A stretch of 64,000 bases of DNA, taken from NCBI RefSeq assembly GCF_029953305.1, contig NZ_JASBAN010000001.1:806001-870000 (forward strand), in the 5' to 3' direction. Position numbers and translations under genes: made by a program. The DNA is from Commensalibacter nepenthis (GTDB taxonomy: Bacteria; Pseudomonadota; Alphaproteobacteria; Acetobacterales; Acetobacteraceae). The notes beneath the pieces are model-generated. The model made no database searches. It saw only the letters and a list, made by a program, of their open reading frames with translations, and was not told where the DNA came from. Positions 27,052 through 37,688 of the stretch are shown here, one piece after another. Position 1 is the stretch's first letter. Each line of letters starts with the position of its first letter.

Positions 27052-28397
27052 CGCTTCTTCCCTTTACCACCACGAGACTTACGCAATAAACCTTGATATT
27101 GATGCGCAACTAAATGAGACTGTACTTGTGTAACAGTATCAATCGTTACTGAAACAATAATAATCAAACTCGTCCCACCAAAATAAAACGGAACATTATA
27201 ATGATTAATTAAAAATTGCGGCAACAAACAAACTGCAACAAGATACAAAGCACCAATTGTCGTTAACCGTGTTAAAATCGTATCAAAATACGCAGCTGTA
27301 TTTGCACCAGGACGTATCCCTGGAATAAAGCCACCTTGCTTACGCAAGTTATCTGCTGTTTCTTTCGGATTAAAACTGACCGCAGCATAAAAGAAAGAGA
27401 AGAAAACAATCATCGCTGCATAAAACAACATATACAAGAAACGACCATTACTAAATTCTTGTCCGATAAATGCCAACCAACCTGGGGTAGAATCACTCGA
27501 TAAAAACCCTGCAATCGTCACAGGAATCAACAGAACAGAAGATGCAAAAATAGGAGGAATAACCCCAGCAGTATTTACTTTAAGCGGCATGTGAGTGGAA
27601 TCGCCACCATACATACGTTGCCCAACTTGTCGTTTAGGATATTGAATCACGACGCGTCGTTGTGCTTGCTCCATAAAAACAATAAAAGCAATCGTAACTG
27701 CTGCTAGAACCAAAAAGATTACAACAAAAATTGGTGATAATGCACCCGTATAACCTAAATTGAATAAACTTGCTAAAGCTGTAGGCAGATTCGCAACAAT
27801 CCCCGCAAAGATAATTAAGGAAATACCATTCCCTACCCCTCTTGCAGTAATTTGCTCACCCAACCACATTAAGAACATCGTTCCACCGACCAACGTTATA
27901 ACGCAAGTCGCCGTAAAAAAGAATCCAGGATGAATCACTGCGTTGCCTGCTGGCGTGCTCATGCTGGCAAGACCAACTGCAATACCGTAGGCTTGAAATA
28001 GCGCAATAAACACGGTCAAATAACGTGTATACTGATTCAACTTCTTCCGCCCTTGTTCTCCCTCTTTTTTAAGTGCTTCCAAAGATGGCATAGCCGACGA
28101 CATTAATTGAATAATAATCGATGCACTAATATAAGGCATAATGTTTAGGGCAAAAATCGTCATACGACCTAGCGCACCACCACTAAACATATCAAACATG
28201 CCCAAAATACCGCCTTGATGTTTTGCAAGTAATTGAGCCATAATTGCAGCATCGACACCAGGAACAGGAATATACGTACCCAAACGGTAAATAATCAAAG
28301 CCCCTAGGGTAAACCAAATGCGTTTTTTTAATTCAGTGGCTTTAGAAAAGGCACTGAGATTAATATTAGATGCTAATTGCTCGGCCATAGAGGCCAT
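27048..28397 (-). CDS. secY: Sec translocon subunit SecY
   Basis: Channel-forming subunit of the general protein translocase in the inner membrane, with ten predicted helices over 449 residues. Landmarks are LGTYIPVPGVDAAIMAQLL, NIMPYISASIIIQLM, GVGNGISLIIFAGIVA and the C-terminal VAHQYQGLLRKSRGGKGKKR. It lies between rplO and adk. A terminator-like hairpin with a T-run occupies the 132-base gap upstream, so secY-adk may be expressed below the ribosomal genes or from an extra promoter. Confidence 0.97.
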   Translation of the reverse strand: MASMAEQLASNINLSAFSKATELKKRIWFTLGALIIYRLGTYIPVPGVDAAIMAQLLAKHQGGILGMFDMFSGGALGRMTIFALNIMPYISASIIIQLMSSAMPSLEALKKEGEQGRKKLNQYTRYLTVFIALFQAYGIAVGLASMSTPAGNAVIHPGFFFTATCVITLVGGTMFLMWLGEQITARGVGNGISLIIFAGIVANLPTALASLFNLGYTGALSPIFVVIFLVLAAVTIAFIVFMEQAQRRVVIQYPKRQVGQRMYGGDSTHMPLKVNTAGVIPPIFASSVLLIPVTIAGFLSSDSTPGWLAFIGQEFSNGRFLYMLFYAAMIVFFSFFYAAVSFNPKETADNLRKQGGFIPGIRPGANTAAYFDTILTRLTTIGALYLVAVCLLPQFLINHYNVPFYFGGTSLIIIVSVTIDTVTQVQSHLVAHQYQGLLRKSRGGKGKKR

Positions 28398-28412
28398 AAT
28401 CTTATCCTTTCA

Positions 28413-28451
28413 GAAAAAACAGCGTCACCGCAAATAGTTACGGGACGCTGT
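28413..28451 (-). terminator. terminator-like hairpin between rplO and secY
   Basis: Perfect eight-base stem ACAGCGTC (28419-28426) with GACGCTGT (28444-28451), extendable by CCG/CGG pairs inside the loop, followed on the minus strand by six T residues. It lies 16 bases before the secY start codon, so it would act as an attenuator or partial terminator inside the spc operon. Confidence 0.65.
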
Positions 28452-28529
28452 ATTTTTTAACCTTAAGATTTATTGTGTAATATATCTGATAAATATATAT
28501 CATTAAACAAAAAATATTACAGCCATACT

Positions 28530-29018
28530 TTAGGCATCTGCAGATACATCCCCAGAAGGAACCAATAGCTTAACTGAGCCACCAGCTTTTTTTACTGCTT
28601 CAAGTGCTGCAACAGAAGCACCAGACACTTCAAGATTTACAACTTTATTCAGTTCACCTTTTGCAAGCAAACGAACACCAGCATATTTTTTACCTTTAAA
28701 TAAGCCAGCATTACGCAATGCTTCTTCATTAATTACAGAAGACGCATTTAATTTGCCACTCTCGATTGCCACAGACAAAGTATCTAGATTAACTTCAGCA
28801 TAAAGCTTGCGGAAGATATTCTTAAACCCTCTTTTAGGCAAACGACGGTAAAGAGGAAGCTGTCCCCCTTCAAAGCCATTAATCGCAACACCAGATCTAG
28901 CATGTTGACCTTTATGACCTTTACCTGAGGTTTTACCTTTACCAGATCCAATACCACGACCTAAGCGTTTTTTGCGATATCTAGAGCCTAAATTGTCACG
29001 AAGTTCATTTAAGTTCAT
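28530..29018 (-). CDS. rplO: 50S ribosomal protein L15
   Basis: Large-subunit assembly protein that binds 23S rRNA late in assembly. The Gly/Lys-rich N-terminal arm [16 protein letters not shown] and the [17 protein letters not shown] motif are diagnostic. 162 residues, normal. It lies four bases behind rpmD and is the last ribosomal gene before secY. Confidence 0.97.
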   Translation of the reverse strand: MNLNELRDNLGSRYRKKRLGRGIGSGKGKTSGKGHKGQHARSGVAINGFEGGQLPLYRRLPKRGFKNIFRKLYAEVNLDTLSVAIESGKLNASSVINEEALRNAGLFKGKKYAGVRLLAKGELNKVVNLEVSGASVAALEAVKKAGGSVKLLVPSGDVSADA

Positions 29019-29022
29019 TAAA

Positions 29023-29214
29023 TTATCCCTCCACCTTTACAAGGTGGCGAACCTTATTGATCATGCCTTGTACAGCTGGTGTATTTTCCAACTCACGAGT
29101 GGCACCAATACGATTCAACCCTAAACCAACTAATGTTTGTTTTTGATATTTTTGACGACCAATTGCTGAAGCTATTTGAGTCACTTTAACTTTACCAGCT
29201 TTAGAATCAACCAT
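29023..29214 (-). CDS. rpmD: 50S ribosomal protein L30
   Basis: Small large-subunit protein (63 residues) with the single-domain bacterial form, shown by [20 protein letters not shown] and the C-terminal [13 protein letters not shown]. The start overlaps the rpsE 3' end by eight bases, so translation is likely coupled. Order rpsE-rpmD-rplO is standard. Confidence 0.96.
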   Translation of the reverse strand: MVDSKAGKVKVTQIASAIGRQKYQKQTLVGLGLNRIGATRELENTPAVQGMINKVRHLVKVEG

Positions 29215-29785
29215 TTACAACCTCCGCATTTTGTGCATTAGTTGGAGCTTCACGGCGTCCCAAAATTTCAGAAACCTTTTTACCACGTCTTGCTGCAACA
29301 ACCCGAGGGCTTGCACAATGACGTAACGCATCAAAAGTTGCTTTGACCATGTTATGAGGATTTCGTGAACCTGTTGACTTAGCAACAACGTCATTAATCC
29401 CAAGACTTTCAAAAACAGCACGCATTGGACCACCAGCAATAATACCAGTTCCTGCTTCTGCTGATCTTAAAATCACTTTACCAGCTCCAAAACAGCCTTG
29501 AACATCATGATGCAATGTTCTGCCTTCTTTCATTGGAACACGGATCATTGATTTCTTAGCTTGTTCTGTAGCTTTACGGATTGCCTCAGGAACTTCTCTG
29601 GCCTTACCAGAGCCATACCCAACACGACCACGTTGATCACCAACAACAACCAATGCTGCAAATGCAAAACGGCGACCGCCTTTTACAACTTTAGCAACAC
29701 GATTGATCGTTACAAGCTTGTCAACCAAATCATCATTTTCACGTTCACGTCCTGCGCGACCGCCTTCTTTAACTTCACGTGCCAT
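29207..29785 (-). CDS. rpsE: 30S ribosomal protein S5
   Basis: 30S protein at the mRNA entry channel that affects decoding accuracy and contains the spectinomycin-resistance loop. It shows [40 protein letters not shown] and [17 protein letters not shown]. 192 residues, with a short polar C-terminal tail. Spacing to rplR upstream is 12 bases. Confidence 0.97.
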   Translation of the reverse strand: MAREVKEGGRAGRERENDDLVDKLVTINRVAKVVKGGRRFAFAALVVVGDQRGRVGYGSGKAREVPEAIRKATEQAKKSMIRVPMKEGRTLHHDVQGCFGAGKVILRSAEAGTGIIAGGPMRAVFESLGINDVVAKSTGSRNPHNMVKATFDALRHCASPRVVAARRGKKVSEILGRREAPTNAQNAEVVNG

Positions 29786-29797
29786 TCGCGACCTCCT

Positions 29798-30160
29798 TTA
29801 GAACGCAAGTCCGCCCTCACGGGCAGCCTCAGCCAGCGCTTTAACGCGCCCATGATAAATATAGGAGCCACGATCAAACACGACCTGTTCCAACCCAGCA
29901 GCTTTTGCACGTTCAGCAATTAACTTGCCAACTGTGCGAGCAGCATCAATATCAGCTCCAGTTTTCAATTGTCCTTTTAATGCTACATCTAAACTAGAAG
30001 CAGCAGCCAAGGTTTTACCAGCTACATCGTCAATAACCTGAGCATAAATATTTTTGCTAGAACGGAATACTGAAAGACGCGGACGTCCATTTCCTTTCTG
30101 ACGAAGCTGATAACGCAACCGTCTACGCCGGCGCGTTTGTAATTCACGTTGCGTACCCAT
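29798..30160 (-). CDS. rplR: 50S ribosomal protein L18
   Basis: 5S rRNA-binding protein of the central protuberance. Diagnostic stretches are [34 protein letters not shown] and the C-terminal [17 protein letters not shown]. 120 residues, normal. Its start shares a base with the rplF stop, so the two are coupled. Confidence 0.97.
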   Translation of the reverse strand: MGTQRELQTRRRRRLRYQLRQKGNGRPRLSVFRSSKNIYAQVIDDVAGKTLAAASSLDVALKGQLKTGADIDAARTVGKLIAERAKAAGLEQVVFDRGSYIYHGRVKALAEAAREGGLAF

Positions 30161-30693
30161 TATTTCTTCTTGCCTTCTTTACGACGTATGACTTCATTAT
30201 CATAACGAACACCTTTGCCTTTATAAGGTTCAGGCTTTCTAAAATTACGAATGTCCAAAGCAACTTGACCAACACGTTGCTTATCGTTTCCTTCAACAGT
30301 AACAGCTGTGGGACGAGGCGTTGTAATTTTTATATCAGCAGGAATCGGATAAACAATATCGTGTGAATAGCCAAGATTCATAACCAAGTTTGAACCTTGA
30401 ACAGACGCACGGAAACCTGTTCCTGTTATTTCTAAAGTTTTACTATATCCTTCAGAAACACCATGAACCATATTTGCAACCAATGCTCTTGTTGTTCCCC
30501 ACATTGCTCTCGCTGCGATTGCTTTACTTTTTGGGCTAACGACAACTTGATTGTCTTCAATTTTGGTTTCAACATGTTCAGAAACAGGAATAGAGAGCTC
30601 TCCTCTTTTTCCTTTAATTGTCATGTTACCATTTACTAAAGTAACTTGTACCCCTTGTGGAATCTGTACGGGGTTTTTGCCTACGCGTGACAT
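30160..30693 (-). CDS. rplF: 50S ribosomal protein L6
   Basis: Large-subunit protein next to the factor-binding stalk base. It begins [18 protein letters not shown] and ends with the universally conserved [20 protein letters not shown]. 177 residues, two repeated alpha/beta domains. It lies ten bases behind rpsH. Confidence 0.97.
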   Translation of the reverse strand: MSRVGKNPVQIPQGVQVTLVNGNMTIKGKRGELSIPVSEHVETKIEDNQVVVSPKSKAIAARAMWGTTRALVANMVHGVSEGYSKTLEITGTGFRASVQGSNLVMNLGYSHDIVYPIPADIKITTPRPTAVTVEGNDKQRVGQVALDIRNFRKPEPYKGKGVRYDNEVIRRKEGKKK

Positions 30694-30703
30694 TTAATTC
30701 CCC

Positions 30704-31102
30704 TTAGAATACACGACAAAGAACTTCGCCACCAACATTAGCAGCGCGCGCTTCAACATCAGATAAAACACCACAAGGTGTTGAAAGAATAGATACACCA
30801 AGACCTGCATAAACACGTGGTAGTTCTTTGATCTTTGAATATACGCGACGACCAGGCTTAGAAACTCTTTGAATTTCTTTAATAACAGGTTCGCCATCAG
30901 AATATTTTAATTCAATACGAAGCTGGCAAACACCTTTACGCAACTCTTCTTTTTTATAGCCGCGAATATAACCTTCACGTTTTAACGCTTCTAAAACATT
31001 CGATCTTAAGTTAGAAGCAGGGGCTACACAAAATGTATGACGAGCAGATTGCGCATTACGAATACGGGTGAGCATATCACCTAATGGATCAGATAATGAC
31101 AT
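30704..31102 (-). CDS. rpsH: 30S ribosomal protein S8
   Basis: 16S rRNA central-domain binder; in E. coli it also represses the spc operon by binding mRNA near rplE. It begins [17 protein letters not shown] and ends [20 protein letters not shown]. 132 residues. It lies ten bases behind rpsN. Whether it regulates this operon is unknown; a candidate intergenic hairpin is noted between rplE and rpsN. Confidence 0.97.
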   Translation of the reverse strand: MSLSDPLGDMLTRIRNAQSARHTFCVAPASNLRSNVLEALKREGYIRGYKKEELRKGVCQLRIELKYSDGEPVIKEIQRVSKPGRRVYSKIKELPRVYAGLGVSILSTPCGVLSDVEARAANVGGEVLCRVF

Positions 31103-31112
31103 CTACAGCCCC

Positions 31113-31418
31113 TTACCAACTTGACTTAACCATACCGGGAATCTGCCCAGTAGATGCTAGTTCACGCAATGCAATACGGCATAGCTCGAATTTACGATAA
31201 TTACCACGAGAACGTCCTGTCAATTTACAACGCAAACGTACTCTCACGCGAGATCCATTACGAGGCAATTGTGCCAATTTCAAAGAAGCATCAAAACGAT
31301 CTTCAACAGGCAACGCTCTATCCATTACAATATTTTTCAATGCAATACGTTTTTCTTTATCACGTGCAGACATACTAGCACGCTTCGCATTGCGGTAGAT
31401 GGCGGAAGTTTTTGCCAT
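31113..31418 (-). CDS. rpsN: 30S ribosomal protein S14, zinc-independent form
   Basis: Head protein of the 30S subunit. The 101-residue length and lack of CxxC pairs make it the long, zinc-free type. It begins [16 protein letters not shown] and has [20 protein letters not shown] and [19 protein letters not shown]. The usual GRPRG reads GRSRG here, a minor change. A 105-base gap with a perfect hairpin precedes it. Confidence 0.96.
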   Translation of the reverse strand: MAKTSAIYRNAKRASMSARDKEKRIALKNIVMDRALPVEDRFDASLKLAQLPRNGSRVRVRLRCKLTGRSRGNYRKFELCRIALRELASTGQIPGMVKSSW

Positions 31419-31480
31419 GTTTTATTTTACCCTCCGGAACTTGTCGAAAAAATCGACCGTTTTCCAAAAATAAACAGATT

Positions 31481-31507
31481 TGCAAGGTAACATAAAATTA
31501 CCTTGCA
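31481..31507 (-). other. perfect hairpin between rplE and rpsN
   Basis: Arms TGCAAGGTAA (31481-31490) and TTACCTTGCA (31498-31507), ten perfect pairs and a seven-base loop. It lies 17 bases after the rplE stop and about 60 bases before rpsN. No T-run follows on the minus strand, so a processing or protein-binding role is likelier than termination. Confidence 0.6.
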
Positions 31508-31523
31508 GCGAAAAGAAACAATC

Positions 31524-32093
31524 TTACCCAACGAAAGGTAAGGAAAATGCTTTTAATAAAGCTTTTGCTTCTTCGTTTGTTTTAGCAGAAGTTACAAAAA
31601 TGATATCCATACCACGAACATCGTCTACTTTATCATAAACGATTTCAGGAAATACGATTTGTTCCTTCAAACCCATTGCAAAGTTACCATTGCCATCAAA
31701 GCCTTTGTTCGCAGGTAGACCTCTAAAGTCACGCACACGAGGCAAAGCAATTGTTACCAAGCGGTCTAAAAACTCATACATACGACGACTGCGCAATGTA
31801 ACTTTACAACCAATTGGCAAGCCAGCACGTATTTTGAAACCAGCAATAGCTTTCTTGCTTAATGTTTTAACCGCTTTTTGACCCGCAATCAAGGTCATTT
31901 CTTCTGTTGCGTTATCTAATTTCTTTTGGTCGCCAACAGCTTCGCCAACACCCATGTTTAAAACAATTTTTTCAAGGCGTGGAATTTCCATATCATTTTT
32001 ATATGAAAACTGTTCACGTAAATTTTTACGCAGCTCGTTTTTATAAAGTGTATAAAGGCGAGCTTCAGATGCCGTTTGAATATTTTCTGACAT
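31524..32093 (-). CDS. rplE: 50S ribosomal protein L5
   Basis: Central-protuberance protein that binds 5S rRNA and contacts P-site tRNA. Diagnostic stretches are [38 protein letters not shown] and [20 protein letters not shown]. 189 residues, about ten longer than E. coli L5 at the N-terminus ([19 protein letters not shown]). Spacing to rplX is 11 bases. Confidence 0.97.
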   Translation of the reverse strand: MSENIQTASEARLYTLYKNELRKNLREQFSYKNDMEIPRLEKIVLNMGVGEAVGDQKKLDNATEEMTLIAGQKAVKTLSKKAIAGFKIRAGLPIGCKVTLRSRRMYEFLDRLVTIALPRVRDFRGLPANKGFDGNGNFAMGLKEQIVFPEIVYDKVDDVRGMDIIFVTSAKTNEEAKALLKAFSLPFVG

Positions 32094-32104
32094 TCCTCTC
32101 TCTC

Positions 32105-32425
32105 CTAACTTTCAATCACTTCGCCAGTAGCTTTGGCAATACGAACTTTACGACCATCTTCCAGAACTCTAAAACCAACACGCGTTGGTTTTCCAGATTG
32201 TGGATCAACGAGCTTCAGATTAGACAAATGAACAGGTTTTTCACGTTCAATAATTCCACCTTGCTCACCCATACGGCTTGGTTTCTTATGGTGCTTTGCA
32301 ACAGCAACACCACGAACAACGGCTTTATCTTCTGTTGGATTAACAGAAAGAACTTCACCTTTGACCCCTTTATAAGGTCCGGTAATCACGATAACTTGAT
32401 CACCTTTTTTAATGCGTGCAGCCAT
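32105..32425 (-). CDS. rplX: 50S ribosomal protein L24
   Basis: Assembly-initiating large-subunit protein. The KOW motif is visible near the N-terminus ([20 protein letters not shown]), followed by [20 protein letters not shown]. 106 residues. Its start overlaps the rplN stop by one base. Confidence 0.97.
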   Translation of the reverse strand: MAARIKKGDQVIVITGPYKGVKGEVLSVNPTEDKAVVRGVAVAKHHKKPSRMGEQGGIIEREKPVHLSNLKLVDPQSGKPTRVGFRVLEDGRKVRIAKATGEVIES

Positions 32426-32793
32426 TATAGAACCTCCGGAGCTAGGGAGATAATTTTCATAAACTTACGAGCACGCAATTCTCTGACCACAGGTCCAAAT
32501 ATACGCGTCCCAATAGGTTCACTTTGTTTATTAATTAACACAGCTGCATTCTTATCAAAACGAATAGATGTGCCATCAGCACGACGTACAGGATAACTCG
32601 TACGTACGATTACAGCCTGATGAACTTCACCTTTCTTTACCTTGCCACGAGGAATAGCCTCTTTGACAGATACGACAATCACGTCGCCGACCGAAGCGGT
32701 TTTCCGCTTTGAACCGCCCAGCACCTTAATGCACTGCACCTCTCTTGCGCCTGAATTATCAGCCACGGTAAGGTTGGTCTCGGGATGGATCAT
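32425..32793 (-). CDS. rplN: 50S ribosomal protein L14
   Basis: Large-subunit protein at the intersubunit bridge B8. Diagnostic stretches are [20 protein letters not shown] and GSRIFGPV-like [13 protein letters not shown]. 122 residues, normal. It begins the spc gene set but here follows rpsQ by only 14 bases, so S10 and spc operons look continuous. Confidence 0.97.
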   Translation of the reverse strand: MIHPETNLTVADNSGAREVQCIKVLGGSKRKTASVGDVIVVSVKEAIPRGKVKKGEVHQAVIVRTSYPVRRADGTSIRFDKNAAVLINKQSEPIGTRIFGPVVRELRARKFMKIISLAPEVL

Positions 32794-32807
32794 GTCTTAA
32801 GCCCCCC

Positions 32808-33086
32808 TTAAACTTTTACGCTGGATACTGATGTTGCTGCCTCAAGAGGAGCACCATTACGAGTAATCACAGCCCATGATTTTCTTTTAGAAATTGGAGG
32901 AGATTCAATAATACGAACCATATCCCCAATTTTACATTCATTTAATTCATCGTGCGCCGCATATTTTTTTGAACGACGAATGAATTTTTTATAAAGCGGA
33001 TGCATAACACGACGAACAACCAGTACAGTTACTGTTTTGTCCATCTTATCGCTTGTCACCCGACCAGTCAGAACGCGCCTTGGCAT
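32808..33086 (-). CDS. rpsQ: 30S ribosomal protein S17
   Basis: Early 16S rRNA binder with an OB fold. It begins [20 protein letters not shown] and has [16 protein letters not shown]. 92 residues, with a short C-terminal extension ([12 protein letters not shown]). It is the last gene of the S10 set, 14 bases behind rpmC. Confidence 0.97.
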   Translation of the reverse strand: MPRRVLTGRVTSDKMDKTVTVLVVRRVMHPLYKKFIRRSKKYAAHDELNECKIGDMVRIIESPPISKRKSWAVITRNGAPLEAATSVSSVKV

Positions 33087-33100
33087 TGCCCACGAACTCC

Positions 33101-33337
33101 TTAGGACTTGCTGGTGGATGCAACTGCACCCACGGCGTTTTTGTTTAATTCACCCATGATGGTTTTGATACGTGCAATATCACGACGAATCACACCAACA
33201 CGGCTGACACCCTCATTTTGACCTGTCGCACGTTGAAAACGTAAGTTGAATTGTTCACGTCGTAGATCAACTAATAACGTTTTTAATTCATCAATGGTTT
33301 TGGCGCGCAGATCAGCTGGCTTATATGCCTTTGCCAT
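33101..33337 (-). CDS. rpmC: 50S ribosomal protein L29
   Basis: Exit-tunnel rim protein that helps dock SRP and trigger factor. It is a short helical protein with [19 protein letters not shown] and [17 protein letters not shown]. 78 residues, with a small polar tail. Its start is two bases from the rplP stop. Confidence 0.96.
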   Translation of the reverse strand: MAKAYKPADLRAKTIDELKTLLVDLRREQFNLRFQRATGQNEGVSRVGVIRRDIARIKTIMGELNKNAVGAVASTSKS

Positions 33338-33339
33338 TC

Positions 33340-33756
33340 TTAAGCCTCCCCTATGCGGGTTATGAATTTTGTTTTAATTGGCAACTTAGCTGCGCCAAGT
33401 GTCAATGCTTCTTTAGCAATCTCAGGTGAAACACCTTCGATCTCAAACAAAATACGACCAGGTTTAACACGAGCAACCCAAAATTCAGGAGATCCTTTAC
33501 CAGATCCCATACGAACTTCAGCAGGTTTACTTGACACAGGAAGGTCAGGAAATACGCGAATCCATACACGCCCCATACGCTTCATAGCACGAGTGATCGC
33601 ACGACGTGAAGCTTCAATTTGACGCGCAGTAATACGTTCAGGTTGCAGAGCTTTTAGACCATAAGTACCAAAATTCAACTCTGTCCCACCCTTCGCATTA
33701 CCATGGATACGACCTTTATGAGCTTTGCGGAATTTAGTCCGCCGCGGAGATAGCAT
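33340..33756 (-). CDS. rplP: 50S ribosomal protein L16
   Basis: Large-subunit protein near the A site and peptidyl-transferase centre. Diagnostic stretches are [19 protein letters not shown] and [19 protein letters not shown]. 138 residues, normal. It follows rpsC after 60 bases. Confidence 0.97.
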   Translation of the reverse strand: MLSPRRTKFRKAHKGRIHGNAKGGTELNFGTYGLKALQPERITARQIEASRRAITRAMKRMGRVWIRVFPDLPVSSKPAEVRMGSGKGSPEFWVARVKPGRILFEIEGVSPEIAKEALTLGAAKLPIKTKFITRIGEA

Positions 33757-33816
33757 TATTTAATATCCTCATGCGTTGTAATAGTCTTTTATAACTATTA
33801 AACTCCAAAAAATCAA

Positions 33817-34494
33817 TTACCGTTGTGGAACTTGATCAGCAGCACGGCGATCTTGTGCTAATGGATCATGAGCCATAATTTCGCCCTTAAAGATCCAAAC
33901 TTTCACACCACACTTACCGTAAGTTGTTTGTGCTGCTGCAACACCGTAATCAATATCTGCTCTTAATGTATGCAAAGGCACACGTCCTTCACGATACCAT
34001 TCTACACGAGCAATTTCAGCACCACCTAAACGACCACTACAATTGATACGAATACCTTGTGCACCTAAACGCATTGCTGACTGAACAGCACGCTTCATCG
34101 CACGACGGAAAGCAACACGTCTTTCTAACTGTTGTGCAATATTTTCAGCAACAAGAGTTGCATCAATTTCAGGTTTACGAATTTCAACGATGTTTAATGC
34201 AACATCTGCATTTGCCATTGTTGCCAATTCTTTACGCAAACCGTCAATATCTTGACCTTTTTTACCGATAACAATACCAGGACGTGCAGCATAAATGGTA
34301 ACACGAGGTTTCTTAGCTGGACGTTCGATAACAACACGTGAAACACCCGCACCAGCCAATTTTTTACGTAAAAAGTCACGAAGTTTGAAATCTTCAAATA
34401 ACAATCTCGTATAATCTTGGTCTGCATACCAACGACTATCCCAAGTACGGTTAATACCTAGACGCAAACCAATTGGATTAACTTTTTGACCCAT
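33817..34494 (-). CDS. rpsC: 30S ribosomal protein S3
   Basis: mRNA-entry protein of the 30S subunit with a type II KH domain ([20 protein letters not shown]) and the C-terminal domain [39 protein letters not shown]. 225 residues, normal. It lies two bases behind rplV, which implies coupling. Confidence 0.97.
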   Translation of the reverse strand: MGQKVNPIGLRLGINRTWDSRWYADQDYTRLLFEDFKLRDFLRKKLAGAGVSRVVIERPAKKPRVTIYAARPGIVIGKKGQDIDGLRKELATMANADVALNIVEIRKPEIDATLVAENIAQQLERRVAFRRAMKRAVQSAMRLGAQGIRINCSGRLGGAEIARVEWYREGRVPLHTLRADIDYGVAAAQTTYGKCGVKVWIFKGEIMAHDPLAQDRRAADQVPQR

Positions 34495-34496
34495 TA

Positions 34497-34892
34497 TTAT
34501 GCTGCCTTTCCTTCATCGTTGTCATCACGTTCTGCAACTACGATCTTTATGTGACTAAAGAATTTTTCAATTTGTGCTGAACGTCCACGACCTCTTGCAT
34601 GAAAACGACGCATAACCATAGCTTTACCAACTTCAGCTCTAGATACAACCAAACGGTCAACATCAAGCTGATGGTTATTCTCAGCATTTGCAATAGCACT
34701 TTCAAGTATTGTTTTTACTTGTTGAGCAATTCTTCGCTTTGAAAAAGTTAACTTCGCTAATGCTTGAGACACAGGTTCGTTACGAATCAAACCTGCAACT
34801 AAATTCAATTTACGCGGACTTGTTCTGATATTACGACCTACTGCTTGAGCTTCGTTTTCAGAAAGTGCACGTGGATGCTTTGGTTTACTCAT
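34497..34892 (-). CDS. rplV: 50S ribosomal protein L22
   Basis: Exit-tunnel protein whose beta-hairpin lines the tunnel. Diagnostic stretches are [20 protein letters not shown] and [20 protein letters not shown]. The macrolide-relevant hairpin looks ordinary. 131 residues with an acidic C-terminus ([13 protein letters not shown]). It is two bases behind rpsS. Confidence 0.97.
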   Translation of the reverse strand: MSKPKHPRALSENEAQAVGRNIRTSPRKLNLVAGLIRNEPVSQALAKLTFSKRRIAQQVKTILESAIANAENNHQLDVDRLVVSRAEVGKAMVMRRFHARGRGRSAQIEKFFSHIKIVVAERDDNDEGKAA

Positions 34893-34894
34893 AA

Positions 34895-35173
34895 CTAGCC
34901 CCGCTTTGCTTTCTTATCTGCAGCATGCCCATTGTAAGTACGTGTAGGAGAAAATTCACCGAATTTATGACCTACCATATTTTCACTTACTTGCACTGGC
35001 AAAAACTTGTGACCATTATACACACCGAAAACCAAACCAACAAATTGTGGTAAAATGGTTGAACGGCGTGACCAAATTTTAATCACATCATTACGACCAG
35101 AAGCACGAGCTGCCTCAGCTTTTTTTAATAAATACCCGTCTACAAACGGGCCTTTCCAGACGGATCTTGCCAT
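34895..35173 (-). CDS. rpsS: 30S ribosomal protein S19
   Basis: Head protein forming a complex with S13. Diagnostic stretches are [40 protein letters not shown] and [20 protein letters not shown]. 92 residues, normal. It lies 15 bases behind rplB. Confidence 0.97.
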   Translation of the reverse strand: MARSVWKGPFVDGYLLKKAEAARASGRNDVIKIWSRRSTILPQFVGLVFGVYNGHKFLPVQVSENMVGHKFGEFSPTRTYNGHAADKKAKRG

Positions 35174-35188
35174 CTTTTATTCGCCCCT

Positions 35189-36019
35189 TTATTTACCTGT
35201 CTTACGACGCCGGATGATCAAGCTATCCGTACGTTTGTTGACTCTAGTTTTATAGCCTTTTGTTGGTTTACCCCAAGGAGTAACTGGATGACGACCACCT
35301 GAAGTACGACCTTCACCACCACCATGTGGATGGTCAACAGGGTTCATCACAACACCACGGTTATGAGGACGACGTCCTTTCCAACGAGTACGACCAGCTT
35401 TACCAAAATGTTGGTTCATATTATCTGGATTAGATACTGCGCCAACAGTTGCCATACATTCACCACGAACCAAACGCAATTCATTAGATTGTAATTTGAT
35501 TTGTGCGTAACCAGCGTCTTTACCAACTAATTGTGCATATGTTCCAGCAGAGCGAACCAGTTTACCACCAGCACCTTCTTTAAGTTCAATGTTATGCACA
35601 ATAGTTCCAACAGGAATAGCAGCCAAAGGCATTGCGTTACCAGGTTTCACGTCTACACGTTGACCAGCAACAACAACATCTCCAACTTTCAAACGTTGTG
35701 GAGCTAAAATATAAGACAACTCACCATCTTCATACTTAATTAAAGCAATGAAGGCTGTGCGATTTGGATCATATTCTAAACGTTCAACAGTTGCAGGCAT
35801 ATCAAACTTACGACGTTTAAAATCTACGTAACGATAAGATTGTTTATGACCACCACCAATAAAACGAGAGGTAATACGACCATTGTTATTACGACCACCA
35901 GTTTTGTTCTTACCTTCAGTAAGAGTTTTAACTGGCTTTCCTTTCCAAAGCTCCTTACGATCAATTAAAATCGTTCCACGAAGACTTGGAGTAACTGGAT
36001 TAAAATGCTTTAATGCCAT
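35189..36019 (-). CDS. rplB: 50S ribosomal protein L2
   Basis: Primary 23S rRNA binder required for peptidyl-transferase assembly. It begins [17 protein letters not shown] and has the signature [17 protein letters not shown] with the functionally important histidine ([10 protein letters not shown]). 276 residues, normal, ending in a basic tail. It lies 17 bases behind rplW. Confidence 0.97.
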   Translation of the reverse strand: MALKHFNPVTPSLRGTILIDRKELWKGKPVKTLTEGKNKTGGRNNNGRITSRFIGGGHKQSYRYVDFKRRKFDMPATVERLEYDPNRTAFIALIKYEDGELSYILAPQRLKVGDVVVAGQRVDVKPGNAMPLAAIPVGTIVHNIELKEGAGGKLVRSAGTYAQLVGKDAGYAQIKLQSNELRLVRGECMATVGAVSNPDNMNQHFGKAGRTRWKGRRPHNRGVVMNPVDHPHGGGEGRTSGGRHPVTPWGKPTKGYKTRVNKRTDSLIIRRRKTGK

Positions 36020-36036
36020 TAATTCCTACCTTACGT

Positions 36037-36372
36037 TTAAGACAGCTTTGTGGTCAAATCAATTGATTGACCTTCAGCAAGCTGAACAAACGCTTTTTTA
36101 ATATCAGAACGACGCCCTAAACGACCTTTAAATCTTTTAGTTTTACCCTTTAATACAAGAGTATTGACACCCAAAACTTTCACATCAAATAGAGTTTCGA
36201 TTGCAACTTTAATTTGTGTTTTAGTTGCGTTTGGAGCCACTTTGAAAGCAACCTGATTTTTTTCGGTTAACATAGTTGCTTTTTCAGTAATCAAAGGCGC
36301 ACGAATGATATTAAACATCGCTTCGCGAGACATTGTTTCTGCTTTGCGACGAAGAGCTAGAATATTTGTCAT
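36037..36372 (-). CDS. rplW: 50S ribosomal protein L23
   Basis: Exit-tunnel rim protein that docks trigger factor and SRP. Diagnostic stretches are [20 protein letters not shown] and [20 protein letters not shown]. The ATG at 36372 overlaps the rplD stop (ATGA) and has GGAG eight bases upstream, so I keep the longer N-terminus [20 protein letters not shown], which adds about 13 residues to the E. coli-like form. Confidence 0.95.
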   Translation of the reverse strand: MTNILALRRKAETMSREAMFNIIRAPLITEKATMLTEKNQVAFKVAPNATKTQIKVAIETLFDVKVLGVNTLVLKGKTKRFKGRLGRRSDIKKAFVQLAEGQSIDLTTKLS

Positions 36373-36983
36373 ACTAAGCGCTCCTTTAACCCATCAACTG
36401 CAGCACGAGTAATTGCCAAAACATCATGATTTAAAATATCATAAACGTTCGCACCAATCGTAGGAAGAATATCTACAGAGTGAATATTTCTTACTGCGTG
36501 ACCAAAATTTTCATCAACGGCTGTATCTACGATCAACGCAGAATTCCAACCCAAAACTTTTAATTTTGCAGCCAATTCGGCAGTTTTAGCAACACCATTA
36601 GCTTGGTCGATAATCACCAACTTACCTTCTGATAATTTCTGAGACAAAGCAGAAATTAGCCCAAGTCTTCTGACTTGCTTAGGAAGGCTATACCCATGAC
36701 TACGAACGACTGGACCATGAACAACACCACCAGTACGGAAATGTGGACCACGCAAGGAACCTTGACGTGCATTACCTGTACCTTTTTGACGAAATGGTTT
36801 TTTGGTTGTGCCTGAAACTTCACTACGTCCCTTAGCTTTGTGCGTACCAGCACGACGTTTTGCAAGCTGCCAATGAACCACTCTCGCCATAATATCTGCA
36901 CGAGGTTGAACTTCAAACAACTCAGCAGGAAGAGTGATATTACCAGCACTTCCATTATCGAGGGTTTTGATTTCTACATCCAT
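36369..36983 (-). CDS. rplD: 50S ribosomal protein L4
   Basis: Large-subunit protein with an exit-tunnel loop; in E. coli it also represses the S10 operon. Diagnostic stretches are [40 protein letters not shown] and [17 protein letters not shown] chose ATG 36983 with GAGGG just upstream; a TTG at 36992 overlapping the rplC stop would add only three residues. The product is 204 residues. Confidence 0.95.
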   Translation of the reverse strand: MDVEIKTLDNGSAGNITLPAELFEVQPRADIMARVVHWQLAKRRAGTHKAKGRSEVSGTTKKPFRQKGTGNARQGSLRGPHFRTGGVVHGPVVRSHGYSLPKQVRRLGLISALSQKLSEGKLVIIDQANGVAKTAELAAKLKVLGWNSALIVDTAVDENFGHAVRNIHSVDILPTIGANVYDILNHDVLAITRAAVDGLKERLV

Positions 36984-36988
36984 TTCCC

Positions 36989-37678
36989 TCAACCTTTCTC
37001 TGCTACCGTTGCTAATGCAGCAGGAAATGGTGCATCCGCATGACGGGCTTTCTTGATCGCATCACGTACGAGGACAAAGCCATTCTTTGCACCAGGCACT
37101 GAACCTTTTATCATGATCAAATTTTTCTCAACATCTACAGCAGCGACTTCTAAATTTTGAGTGGTAACTCTTTCATCACCCAAATGCCCTGCCATCTTCT
37201 TATTTTTAAAAGTTTTACCAGGATCTTGACGATTACCTGTAGAACCATGTGAACGGTGACTAACTGAAACACCATGGGTTGCTTCCAAACCACGGAAATT
37301 CCAACGTTTCATCGCACCAGCAAAACCTTTACCTTTACTGGTTCCAGTTACGTCAACTTTTTGACCAGCCACAAAATGTGCAGCAGTCAATGCTGATCCT
37401 GATTCAAGCAATGCATCTTCAGAAACTCTAAATTCAACAAGCTTCTGTTTTGGCTCAACTTTTACTCGTGCAAAGTGACCACGGTTTGGTTGGCTAACAT
37501 TCTTAACCTTAGCTTTACCAATCCCTAACTGAACAGCTGTATAACCGTCACGGTCTTGTGTACGAGTATCTACTACTTGCACTTCATCTAAGTGCAATAC
37601 AGTGACTGGCACATGTGTGCCGTCCTCTTTGAATAGTCGGGTCATCCCCAACTTTTTTGCGATCAATCCTGTACGCAT
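36989..37678 (-). CDS. rplC: 50S ribosomal protein L3
   Basis: One of the first proteins to bind 23S rRNA, reaching the peptidyl-transferase centre. It begins [20 protein letters not shown] and has [19 protein letters not shown] and [20 protein letters not shown]. 229 residues. It lies 11 bases behind rpsJ. Confidence 0.97.
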   Translation of the reverse strand: MRTGLIAKKLGMTRLFKEDGTHVPVTVLHLDEVQVVDTRTQDRDGYTAVQLGIGKAKVKNVSQPNRGHFARVKVEPKQKLVEFRVSEDALLESGSALTAAHFVAGQKVDVTGTSKGKGFAGAMKRWNFRGLEATHGVSVSHRSHGSTGNRQDPGKTFKNKKMAGHLGDERVTTQNLEVAAVDVEKNLIMIKGSVPGAKNGFVLVRDAIKKARHADAPFPAALATVAEKG

Positions 37679-37688
37679 CGTCTGGACC

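Noticed and set aside
31907-32596. 229-codon plus-strand frame opposite rplE, rplX and rplN
   Set aside because: Composition (many Phe, Asn, Thr) is that of a reverse-complement shadow, and three certain ribosomal genes lie on the other strand.
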